Positions 45,166-57,400 of a stretch of 64,000 nt of DNA are shown one piece after another. This DNA is from Paragonimus westermani (lineage: Eukaryota > Platyhelminthes > Trematoda > Plagiorchiida > Troglotrematidae), in the NCBI GenBank assembly GCA_008508345.1, contig QNGE01001679.1, positions 1-64,000 of the forward strand, read 5' to 3'. The translations under genes and the position numbers were made by a program. The notes beneath the pieces are model-generated. The model ran no database searches, was not told the DNA's origin, and saw only the letters and a program-made list of their open reading frames with translations. Each line of letters begins with the position of its first letter. Within the stretch, counting starts at the first letter, position 1.

Positions 45166-48100
45166 TCCCACATTTTGGGAAATCTGACGCAGCGACTGAC
45201 CTAAATGAAAGCAAGTCACTGTCTTGTGTATTGTTTAGTCCATCAGATTCTGGTAAACAATCGATATCCATAAGCTTTGACCTTCAGGTTCAGGGACGTA
45301 GATCTTCCTGAACTTAGTGTGACTAATATTTTCGCAGTGACAGTTTAAGCATGGATATACGTAGATGATTGACAATTGTATTATAACATGGGTTTCCTGT
45401 GACTTCAGGAAGGTGAACAGTAAAACGGCAAACAACCCTAGGTGATTCTCTTCTTGTTGTTACCACGTCATTCTAGTTCATCAGGTATTTTCTTTGTTGA
45501 CTTCTGCAAGAAGACGGACCTATTGAATGCACTAGTAATTACGTCCGAATATACTTTTCATTTTGTATGCCCGATAGGATACAATGTATTTGGGATGTGA
45601 ATTTCAAGACTACTATCGGCTTTAAATTGTATTTGATTCCTACTGTAACGTAGTTCAGCAAATGATTTCCAGAATTACTTTCAGCAGTTAAAAAACGGAG
45701 GCGTTGTCTAGCTGTAATACATCAACTTGCTATTAGGAAATTCATTTGTATGGTTAGAATAGGCATTGTTAGAAAGCTGCAGGATTCGACTAGCTTGATT
45801 GTTGTATAATTATATTATCTCGAATAAAAAGGTCGAACTTATCACTAATTAATTCGTAGGGTGAAAAGCACTTGACATCCATACTTCGGAAACACCACGG
45901 GTTCCTACACTTTCCGACAATCAAAATCAGTCATGCACCAACATCAGCTTATCTTTTAGAACCGTCGATCCACACTGTGTCGCACGATCCGTTGCTGATG
46001 GTATCTTTGGCAGGCTACAGTAACACAACGCGGTCTCATCAGCATTCCAAATGTTCCTTTAATTAAAAAGATTGAAAAAGTCGGACGAAGTTGCCTACTA
46101 TGCCCTGAGGAGCACAGCCTCTGTTGCCACAAATCTGCACACAGTTAGTACAGATATTCGTATTGTATAGTAGCGTATAGTAACGCACCTGCCCCATTGC
46201 TACTTTAAAAGTCGACGATTTAAACATTTTTGCCAGAGCTGCTTTTTCACGAATACCACGCTCAGCCGCTGCTATATCAGCAGACTATTCGTGCGTTCAT
46301 TTACACCACTCAAGCACATTGTTGCTTTTATCTGAATCTTCCTTCCACTCATTCACAGTCTCGTCCATGATCATCTCTTCGTTCAATATGGTATTTGGAA
46401 TCATCTTTCAGGGTATATTCAGACATTTAGCCGCTGAGGTATGTGGTACATGTGTTGCCGATACTTTTTTCTAAATTCACGTTTCCCAAGTCAAATGTTT
46501 TCGCCTGTTACTTACCGGATTAAATCTCAAGTTGGTTTGAATACCATGCGAATAACCTTAGCATGTATCGCTCCAAACCTCGATAATGTATCCAGCACTG
46601 AATGACTAGTGTGTCAACTGCATCCATCTTTGCAACACTAACTGTTTCCAGTGCTGTGAATCAAGCCAATTCTTGAAGAAGAATACCATTGGTAGAATCA
46701 ATCAGCGTGCGAGCACTTACATATTGACTCATCACAGCTGCGGCTTTGCCATACCAGCTTGTGGACCACACAGGGCTACACTGTAGCCCTGCGCACACGG
46801 GAAATGTGAAAAGATGTCACCCGGGACACGCTACTTTGCAGTGCCGCACGTAGGACCAAAAAATCATTAAAGATGCATGGAATTCATTAAGAAAGTGAAG
46901 GTGATTAAACTTGGAAAAATAAACTTGAATGCAACGACCAGCAAGTTTAGTCTCATCAGCATCTGACTGCTTCATGTAACTTCTTTGGTTACGGGGATTC
47001 CAACGCTTCGGGACCATAAGTTACCCTGAAGCTTTCGGGAAAAGGTTTTCAGCTTATGCGTAGGAATAACCCGCAATTTGTAGAATATTCGATTGTAACT
47101 TAAGCAGGTGGGTCGCTTCGTGGCGCTTTTGTAACCTGAGCTTACAAGAAACCTCAGCTTCGGTTGGTGAACAGTATTCAGGAAACAGAGTACACCCGGG
47201 GCTCTGGGTTATGTAATAAACGACATCGGTAACCATTTGAACTACTTTCGCAAAAGCTCAATTCGGTGAGCCAAATTCGGCATTTTCGCCGTTAAATGGC
47301 ACTCTGAATTCTGATGGCTAAGGGATTTGTTACTTTCGGATTGAAATAATCTGGTGACGCTTACTGTCTTTAAAGTAGTCTGTCAATGAAAAGCTGTAAC
47401 ACGTTCATCGAATGCCATTTATACCGCTGTAATTAAATCTTTAAAAATTCCATACACTTGAATTGCATTATGCAAAAGGTTGATGTTTTGGTGATGGAGG
47501 TGATCTCTTATTATACTAGCTAGCATTCAGTAGCACAGGCCACAGTGACGCCGAGTCAGCGCCTGCTTTCAACATTTGTCAAACCATCGCTGTTAGCTGT
47601 ATTTTTTCTTGGAGGTCTGCATACCTGGTAGAGGTATTTCGCTCAATCCACAGTACCTTTTGGATAATCCCTTTTGTTACGTGCCTAGGCGTGCGGCTTG
47701 CATCCCAACGCGAAAAGGAAAAGATGCGCACCACCATCTATTGGGAACGAGTAAAAAACGAAATCATATGCGCTCTGATTATATGGCAAACAGTTACCGT
47801 CAAGACGGCGAATCTAACGTGACGACTATACTTGGTAGTCTTTACGCCAGAACGAATCACGCTATAGGCGTCAGCAATCAAACGGAAGAAAAATGGTCCA
47901 CTGAATCGAACAGTTGTCCGATTTCACACCTTCAATCTGATTGGTTGGTCGGAATGAAACGGATTCACCCATGACCATTGAACTTGCGTGAGGTGGTGTT
48001 GACCGAACTTGTCCGATTTCGCTTCAATCGACTGACGTTCGGTTCCACTCGTCGGTTTGTACAATCTTGGAAATGAAGATACCCGCAAGACTGGACCGAT

Positions 48101-49933
48101 CGATGTTGCGCGATTCATTTTGTGTGCTTCGTTAGAGTATGCCTCCGCTAAGTGTTGATAACGCAAAACGATGTAGTCTGCTTTCCATGGTGTCCATCGT
48201 GAATGATGATTGGTTTTTTTTTTACACATCCTGGTCATTTATGGTTGCGTAAGTGTTTAGTATTCATTCGACTAGCTTTCTCTCTTACATGCGTCCTATA
48301 TTCTTCTGCTAAATTCTCATCCTACGTTTTTCTACATGTTGGTTCTGAAAATTTGTGCATTCGGGTTTGTGTTCCGTTTTTATTCTCAGTACGTGAGTAC
48401 ATTCCCTGTGTATTTGTCCATGTGACTAGAAACTAGGCTTGGGGTGGCATATTACCATAAACTCGATTGTGGGATCGGTTTCCACTTCTTCATTTTAACA
48501 ACACCACCATAAACCAAAAATGAACGAGTGCAGCTACAACTTACGAAGTATGACTGTTGACGAGAGTTGCATCTTACGCCTTGTACTATTCTGTGTTAGT
48601 GATAGTCTCCTTAAAAAAGAAACTGGAACCAGAATACTGCGGTTTGTTCCGCCTATTTTTTGGCTAAAATTTCGTCTTTTTTGACTTGTCGTTTCTCGTT
48701 TCTTATTAGAAATTAAAAACTGAACAAGGTTTGGCCCGATATCAAGTAATCGCAGCGGCGAGAAAATCTCTGTTCACCAACTATGGGGCCTATCTGATTC
48801 AATGTCACTGTCTCAAGTCGGCAGTGCACATGGTCTCCATTTCACATCAGAATTCCAACATACCTTTCAATCTACTTTGCACTTAAAGTATTCCGCGCTG
48901 CTGGAACATCCTTTTTTCGTTCGATTGTTACAACGTGTGCAGCTGCACAATGTAGTCCCTGTAAATTCCTGACCAGGTCAAGGTCGGCGCTCGCAAATGG
49001 TCACATAGCTGTAGTTTTTAGTTACATGGTGATCACTGAGGGGTTTGACTGATTTTCGTTTTCATTCGTTTCTTCTGCTAAAGGTTTTCACAAGCTGTAG
49101 CTAAGCTTTCCCACAGTTTTTGGACGTCACCCGATTTCTCTGCTGCTAACGCCCCATCGCACGCAACCCGAAACCTTCCATCACCCAAAGTTTTAGTTTT
49201 GTTGGTCAATCCCTTTCTCGTTTCCTAATCGTGACCTGCTCTTCTCCCTGTATTTGTGTGATGAATTGACATGAGCGTAAACCACTGGTGTATTACCGTG
49301 TATAGTGGTGTTAATACCGATGAGAATGGTAATGAGCTAAGTGACGCGACCTGTTTGCCTCCTAACTTTGTTGAGACAATCATGCATACACTGTGAGAGC
49401 GCAGTTAGTTTGTTCCACGCATGGTTATAAATATTCAGATTTTGTACTCACTGCTTACACCACTCGCCTCAATATAGTTTTCCATGTGGCTCTTGGTTTC
49501 AAAACGAACAGTAAGATCGCCTGATTTTGTCTCGTCCGTGCAGCACAAAGGCACTTATGTGATTTTGTTTTCAGCTACCCTTGCCAGATCGATGTTGTCG
49601 GCATTATAGTTGGCATGTGATAATATCATTACTCGTTCCCGAATGTGTTCCTATGTGTTAACGCGTTTTTAGCCATTACATGTTTTGTTCATTTTTTGCT
49701 TCACATTTCAGCGGTCGTAATCTGTAAGCGCTGTACTGCAGCTCGTTACCGATAGTTACTTAAATGTCTAAGAAAGTCGGCCTTTTCTCTAGTCACTATT
49801 CTGTGTTATCAACCAAGCTTATTCAGTTCTGAAGTAAGACATGCCAGACAAACGTTTCGTTTTTTTTGCGTTGCTTCCTATTTTGTGATATATCTTAGCA
49901 AGTTGGCTAACACCTCTTTCTTTTGTCTTCCAG
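45166..49933. other. No recognised gene; likely to hold the unseen 5' exon(s) of the RRM gene
   Basis: The RRM gene starting at 49,934 lacks its first beta strand (RNP2), so at least one upstream exon must lie here or beyond. A candidate exon-like open stretch follows a TTTCTTATTAG acceptor at about 48,710 (reads GLARYQVIAAARKSLFTNYG), but it does not look like RNP2. At about 49,200-49,320 there is a degenerate RTE 3' end (GCGTAAACCACTGGTGTATT). The frame at 47,609-47,974 is unclassified. Confidence 0.35.
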
Positions 49934-52900
49934 CTACAACGATGTTTGGTTAGAGTTCAAAAAGTTTGGTGAAATAACTAATATTACCATCCCTGTGGAT
50001 GTTAACACGGCACAGTCAAAGGGTTACGCCTTTGTTGAATATCCTTTTCGTTCGGTGGCAATCATACTTTCTCTCTCTAAATCGTCACTCTCTAGTTATG
50101 ATCATTTATCGAATCTATTCGAGCTCTTTTGAACCGCCATTCCTCTACTGTAGTCGCTGTGACTGCAGATCTGCTCCTCTAACATAGACGACCTTATCGA
50201 GATAACTGAGTCGTCAGTGTTTGTTCTCAACCGAAGCTGCCCTTGTGTGTTATAGTGTGGTTTCGCTAAGCCAAACAATATCCAGTTCACAAGACCTACT
50301 AAGTCTGATGGCAGCAAACGTTCCATTGAACTGTATCTCTAGTTTTTTTTTGTGAATTCGCGTTTCTTCCCGTTTCTGATGCTGACTTACCCCTGATGGC
50401 TGGATGACCTTAATTTGGTGCACTTTCGCCGATTGTGAAGAAGCCGCAAAAGCCGTTGAAGGGATGAATAAAACTCAACTATGGGGACGTATTATAAAGG
50501 TGGACTTTTCTCGAAGTTTCCCGAAAAGTGAGTCATCTTTTCGATTTATCTGCGATCTACATTTTGCGTGTAGAAGTCTATATTGACTTATTTTTCGCCA
50601 TCACCGCTTCTTCTTTGCACGAATGTGTTCTTTGGTTTGACCACATTATCATCGTTTTCTCTATTGTAGATTTTAATACTTTCTAACATTTGCGTTCAAA
50701 TGACATAAGAGCGAATTTTACCCACTTGATAGATCCGTTTGTTAGAGTTGCTTTTCCACTGTGTAGGTCTGTGTAACCTAATTTGTTGATTTTGCAACAT
50801 CACGTGGTGTTTCTTCACATTTTTTCGCGTTGGCATCCAATCACAATGTACAGTGTGAGGTAAGTGAATCAAACCTCAAGGCGGTTACCCGTGGCCTTCT
50901 TAACACGTAAACCCGGTCATATCAATATCGGTCGTGAGTAAATGTCACGTGCTTTCAAAGGAATCTAGCTGACCAGCTAGGCACGCACCTGGTTTCTTTC
51001 ATGACGTTTCTGTTTGTTACCGTTAAACAGTTATACTACGCCTTCTTAGGTTAATCAAGTGCAGTATCAAGACACCGTCTGAGGTGGCGAAGAAGTCAGT
51101 AACGCTCCTACTTCGAATCTCAGCCTTAGTCAGTACTTTTTGTCTCTCTATACCTTTATCCTGCACACTACCTTTCTTCTCCACACAGTTGGACGTTTGC
51201 CACTTAATTAAGTCATTTCGTGTTAATTATGCGCGAAGCATGTTCCTGTGAAACATAATATGGCTTATGGCTGCACCTTTGTAAGTCTTTTTACTTGTGG
51301 AAGGCATGTAACTTCACGAAATGTAAGGTTATTGTTGAACGTGATACAAGTCAGTAGGTTGTGGCAATTTTTTAGGTTCCCAGGTGAACCTACTGTTTCT
51401 TCCGCACTGTCAAAATAAAAACCTCATACCTTTGCTTTATTGATTAGAAACACAGTCACTTGTTTGCTTGTTTACTCCCCTGTTTGCGATGTTTTCAGCG
51501 TTTTTCAAGCTTTCCAATGCCTTGTGGCATTGTGCCTTTTATGAGACAAGTTGAACGTGCGCAGTTGACCGCTAATACATTATTCCATTCTGTCCTCCTT
51601 TCATTCCTTCCCCATTAATTATTGTTTTCCACCTAGAGATACGGATGAACTAAACTGGCTTTTAACAACGGATGTTCGCTCCGCACCTATCAACGGATCC
51701 GCTTTGTTTGTTTTTCGCATAAGTTCGTATTGTTCTATGCCCACTAACCACAACCCGTGCCTCACACGTGGATCTAGATACGTGCTTTATTAACTTTCAA
51801 ATGTTATTTCACAGCTTCTCGAGAAATGGCATTGAGGTCATCACTAAGTTCTTCCACAACTTCGGCTGTCGGATTAATTGCCGCCCCGTTTCCACCTGCT
51901 TCTGCTCCACGTGTTACGTCTCCCCGTTTAATCGTCCGCGGCAACAGTCGGTGCTCCAGTCGATCTGTTTCGCTCAGATATTGGCGGAGACGTAGACGAT
52001 GCTCTTCAAAGAGCTCAAGCAGTTCTTCGAGAAGTTCGTGTTCATGTCGTAGACGTTCTCAAAGGTCTCGTAACCATTCGAGTTCGTCTTACCGTTCCCG
52101 GTCTCGTAGCAGTGGATCAGGCACTTACAGGAAAGTGATATACAATGGCACTGGTTCTCCAGTTCCCAAATCGATTTACCGCTCCCGGTTAGTTTGGTTT
52201 TATGTGACTAACCATTGTTTTTAACCACTGGCAGTTTGCTGTCGGTGATGGTGGTGGTGAACGACGTATTTCCGAAGTATCAGCTAGAGTCAACTACAAT
52301 TGTGACGAGTTAACTGACTCAAGTCAGTACTGCGTTGTCCTTTCCTTCGTCGTTGCACTTGTCGGCGATTCGATCACTGTTTTGCTGGTTCATTTCTGAG
52401 ATGAATCACGTGTTTAGAATACTTTGTCTGCAGAAGTGTGTAACTTATAATCGCAGCAACCCTATGTATTCTGTTATTGTCCTGTTTACCGATCAGCTAG
52501 CGACCATGCTGCCTACTCTAATGTACCTTGTTACTGTGACTCAGCAGTTTAATTGAACATCTTAACGCACTATTCACTTTGCCATATCTGTATGTTAGTG
52601 TTTTAACCAGCGCGATCGTACAAATCGGATGTGCATTTTTTTAGATATCATTGGGTTGGCAACAGAACTTGTTTTCCCTTCACGGTGGTCGGATCTTTAT
52701 AAGTCTTAAAAGTGAGGTTGTTGTCACATCCATTGGCTTCTAAGGAGATATGTGGTTGTTTTCATTCGCATTTTCCCCCAATGAATTCCATTCCATGGTT
52801 GAGTAAATAAATACCTGGATTACGATTTCTATACTAGTGTTCACTTTCACTTTTTATGAAGCCGATAAGACCCAGCAAGATCGAAGCGTCTAGTTTGTCA

Positions 52901-54422
52901 CTTCATTGGTGATCATTGGGATTGTCTGCTTGCAGAAACCTCTATTAAGTCTTTCTGGACTGTGTTGGATGCTTCCTCGTTTACCGACTTATCATAACTG
53001 ATTGATCTAGTTCAGCCGATCGGGGAACAAGTTATAGTAGCTAGGGGAAGTAATCCGTTACTTGTTTTATATCTCCAGGAAGTTCTAATATATTCTGGCC
53101 ACTGGAATTTCATTGTGGTGCACGCTGCTTAAGTGAACAGCTCATTTGAGTCAACTTAAAAACTAACGTTAAGGTAGGGATTTCGGAATATTTCATTAAT
53201 AAAACAAACCAATCCCGGAATTAGTAATCATGCCTGATTTGTTTTCAGCTGATGAACACGTTTTTCTCGTTCGAACAAGCACTCTCTTGACGGCGGTTCG
53301 TTGGAGCTTGGATTGGTTGAGCTCAAAATGAATCTGTACTCGTAGCGTTTGTCTGGAGCAAGGCTAATATATCTTTTGATTATCTCAGTATCATTTAACC
53401 CCTACCGATTTTATCGGGTTCTACATATCAGCATTAATTTATTAACAGTTTGTTAGACTAAATTACCCACCTATTGGCCGTACATACTGACAAACAAATC
53501 TGGTCGTTAACAAAACTCGACGGTAAGCGGTTACAAATTTGCATCGAAGAATTGACTGCTGTGCTTGTTTAATGCGCTAATCGATATATCTGTATAATGA
53601 CGCTATCTGTTATTCTTTTTTACAGGAGGAGTTAGTGTTTATTCACGCTATACCCTTCCGTTCATTTGAGTTTCATCTTGTCGAATGCAGTGTTGTTTTG
53701 GTGTAGGGTACTAGACGAAGTCAATCTGCTCACGGGACACTTGCACATCATTCCGGATGCTTGTTACCAAAACTGAAAACGATTTATCTAGTTGGACCAG
53801 AGAGTAGCTGATTTAATTTTCTCACTTCGTGTTTAGATAATTTCCTAAACTTTCATGTACCCGATCGCTACTTCAACGCATTTCCACAGGTAGATTTGGT
53901 ACTTCTGCGCTTACAGCTCTCAGTTATCGTCAGAGAGGTCAGTTCATCTACTTATATTTGGAGTAGTTTGTACATACTCGCTAATAAACAAGTATTAAGG
54001 AGCTGTCCTTTCAAAAGGTCATGCTCATTGCCCCCTGAATTTGATAGATGATTTCTTTTTCTGTTGTTCTCTAAAAGCCGATGCGTCTGGATTAGCATCA
54101 TGACGGAAGTTTCAGTGATTTCGTGCGCTCTTGTTTCCATCCACACCGCAGCCATTTTCTCCGAAAACAAAGAGTTACTCACAAGGATTTAAATGGTGCT
54201 AACTGCTGCGAGTCAGAGACTTTTATCGACGAATTACCGGACAGTGTGGTTGTGGCGGCCAATCTACTGCATTCGTCCGCAGCCTCGCATTGTTCGGACC
54301 GCTCCTCCTCCTGTCTTTCTGCTGGTAGTCTGTCTTCCCATTCGCCTAGGCGGAGAACCACACGGAAACGAACTTATCACAGGCGACGTCATTCCCGATC
54401 CGCGTCTTATTCCTCTCATTGA
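49934..54422 (+). CDS. RRM protein with RS-rich tail (five exons, 5' end missing)
   Basis: An RNA-binding, probably splicing-related nuclear protein. The exons join in frame: 49,934-50,038, 50,424-50,527, 51,815-52,187, 53,894-53,937 and 54,283-54,422 (TGA). The first two encode most of an RRM: FKKFGEITNITIPVD, then SKGYAFVDF (RNP1), DCEEAAKAVEGMNKTQLWGR and IIKVDF. Exon 3 holds a Ser/Pro linker and an RS run (RRRRRCSSKSSSSSSRSS, then YRSRSRSSGSG). Exons 4 and 5 continue to RRRTTRKRTYHRRRHSRSAS. All phases agree (2, 2, 1, 2, 1). The RRM pattern (GxITxIxIP, MNxxxLxGRxIxV) resembles the cyclophilin-33 (PPIE) RRM, and also Y14, but no cyclophilin domain follows. The N-terminal exon with RNP2 was not found. 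Intron 1 is not GT-AG (see separate entry). Confidence 0.75.
50039..50423 (+). other. Predicted AT-AC, U12-type intron
   Basis: The 5' end is ATATCCTTTT, the textbook U12-type AT-AC donor. Near the 3' end, ACCTTAAT (50,407-50,414) resembles the U12 branch site TTCCTTAAC and lies about 10 bases before the terminal CAC. There is no AG in the right place before the next coding block. Removing exactly 50,039-50,423 joins GTT-GA to T-TTC and completes the RNP1 octapeptide KGYAFVDF in frame. Confidence 0.8.
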
Positions 54423-57400
54423 ACTGTGTTCACGCCATTGCCGATTAACGTCGTAACGTGCGTCGTTGTAGATACAAAGCGCCGTGCTTTCTTCTCATTT
54501 TTGTGTTTTTTTATTACTCACTTATTGTGCGCAATCTGTGATAATACACCAGTGCTTCCTGTACCACTACTTGTGATCGACCGTTGCTCGTACGTCTGAT
54601 TTTTTTTGTATCGGCCCTGGGAGACGTCTAACTAAGCTGGAGCAGTTTCGTACTGTTGTTAGTTGTCCTTCATATCGGTTGTTGTGCTCAAAGCCAATAC
54701 AAGGTGCTACCATGTATCGTCACGCAAAACAGAAATGAATGCTTTTGTATGCTTCAAGAGAGTGAATGAAAAATAACGTTGTCTGGGGTATGAAGTAAGA
54801 GGATAATGCTACTACCACAACGTATATTTCTGATCACTTGTGATCATCTTGTTGACGCTTTTCTGCTGCTGTTACTTCCGATGCTGTCGCATTTATCGAT
54901 CCGTGTTTTCAGGCCGTTAGAATATCTGGTCACCTTATAGGTTTCCTTATCGGACAATAATTTCTGTGGTGTAGAAACTGATGCTGGTGATCTTGTCAAC
55001 AATCGTTTGTCTGATTCGCAGAGTGATCTCCTTTAGTTAATTCGCTGGGAATCGTGGTCACAGGTATTTCGCCTGCATGGACATACGGTTCAGATGGATC
55101 CGTCCTCTTCCGGTTAAAAACGCAAGGCTTGCCTCTTTTGCTTAAATTACTGGAAGTCATTTGAACTACAGCTGCGTCGTTCTGTTGTAAACAGTGTGCT
55201 GAAAGCGATGTCATTGTGGAATTAGTTATCCCCAGTTTCTATCAGTCTAGTGGCTAAGGGTAATGTCAGATGCGATAATTCATCGGTGCTTGTATGCGTG
55301 CATTTGTGTTTTCTCAGACAATCACCTTGATGCGATTAGCTAAATAATCAAGTAATTCATTCCTTCGCGCTTGCTTTCGGTTGACTGGTGTTTTCTTACT
55401 TCACTGTAAATTTCAGTGTACGATCTTGATCATCTATTTCCTTTCGAAGACTGTTCAAGGAAAACATTGGGCTTTTTATATTTTTTCCCCTTATGCTTCG
55501 GGACCTGCTTGATATCCTACTTATAGGCTTACTTTGGTTACTTCGATATAGCTCTTTTGCAACGATGTACATGTTGCGGTTGAACATTGCCTTTCCTCAG
55601 TTGGCCTGTACCATGTGCTTCTGTCTAAAGTTGGATGTTTCGTGAGTGTCTTTAGGTGACGTTACTAGTCGCATGACCTAATGTGAACTAGTTTCATGCT
55701 CGCTTGGTGAATTCCGACGACGGTTTGCGTATCCTCGCTGTACATACACATAATTCTAGTCTTTTAGCTCTCAGCTCGTTAGGGTACAAGGTATTCTGTT
55801 GTCTATCTGTAAACGGTTGCGTACATACATACATACTGCAGTTGATGTTGCCCATTTATGTTTCGTCCACTTAATTCCTCCAGTTTCGCTATTCGGACCA
55901 CTGCGTCAGGCTTCCAAGTGGGGTTTCCAGTAAGCTTTTAACTCACAAAACTCTGAAATAGTCATCCTCCGTGATATGGAGGAAACAGCATTTGTGATGT
56001 TTGCAGTTAAAAACTGCTTCGGATGGCTCCTCTCTTGATGACCAAGATGCTAATTTTCTCTGTGGATAATTGTTTGTTTTTGTGCATTAATATACCTTCT
56101 GCTCGAGGCATGCTTTTTTCATGAAGTGTACTCGTATGCGTACTCGGTTCCCAACGTACGTACTAGTGCTAGCGTTTGTCAGATGAGTGATATGAGTCCG
56201 CATATTCCTCATATCAACCTTAACTAAGCACTACATGTACCCTCGTGTTAGCTGGATCCATTTTTCCGTCCAAAATCGCCTCCTCCATCGAGAGAACGAT
56301 TTTATTCAGTCAGAATGAACAGAAATGTCGTGAACAGTTGGGAGATAACCTTTGCTATTTTTTATATATCTATTCAGCCTCCATTCCGATATGCCCATTG
56401 GTGGCTTGGTGGCGTTAACTAACTTTGTGTGTCTGCACTTCGATTTTCTGATTCGAGAACGTTTGTAGGTCGCTGTACATCCGTATAAATACCTTACGAT
56501 TTTCTCTCTGTTTCACATGTTGGAGCGGAACAAAGTTGCTTTTTGTACCCGTGTTTTGGTTTGCCTTGGGAGCACTTAACGAGGGCAGTCGCGTTATTTT
56601 CGGGACCAAGATTTTTCGTGTTACTTATTACGAGGAGGAGAATCCGATTTCTATTAATCGCATTACTCTACCGTGTACGGACCGGTGTATTCTGCTGAGA
56701 GTTTATAACACCTCGTTTCACCGGTTTTTATCTGCTGGCCAAGGACTCATTTTTGTCACAGAAAAACCTAGGTATCGATGACAACCTAGCAATCATGGTT
56801 GAATTAATTGAACGGTGACAGACTATTTTTGTTCCTCAGTTTATCAGTAGACTTGTAATCGCCTGGATTGCATTTTCGACTGATTTTACCTTTGCATAAT
56901 AGCTGTACTATTCTCGTTTTTAGGATGGTAGTTGGACGAGTTACACTGAAATGTTGACTTGTGAAGAGACCTTGTAGCAATAGAATTAGTGACACGTTAA
57001 AACATGTACACAGGCACTCTTTCCTTCTGGTTCGCGCATACACCACTGTAGTCATTTGCCGGCGTCCATAAATGGCACTAAACTACACTTTTCTCGATGA
57101 GAGATTAGGTTTTGATTTGATAATGTTTATTGTACTCTGATCCATAACATGTAAGCACCGGGATCGCGAAGTTCTATTGGAATTTTTGTCTGTTTCCTAA
57201 TCTTACGAATTTGCACCAGGAGCATTTGGTGGGTTTTTAAGCCTTCGGTCACTCACACTCATTTTTTACAGACTGTTCTCGCACTTTCTGCCAGCTACCA
57301 GAAGGCGTTCATTATACTCAATCTTTCTGTCTTATCGATCATCTCGTACACCCCTCATACACGCGTTTAATCGTATTCAACGTCATTGATGATGTGCACC

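Noticed and set aside
51060..51130. tRNA-like SINE (ACTTCGAATCTCAG resembles a B box)
   Set aside because: No convincing A box and no second copy in the window.
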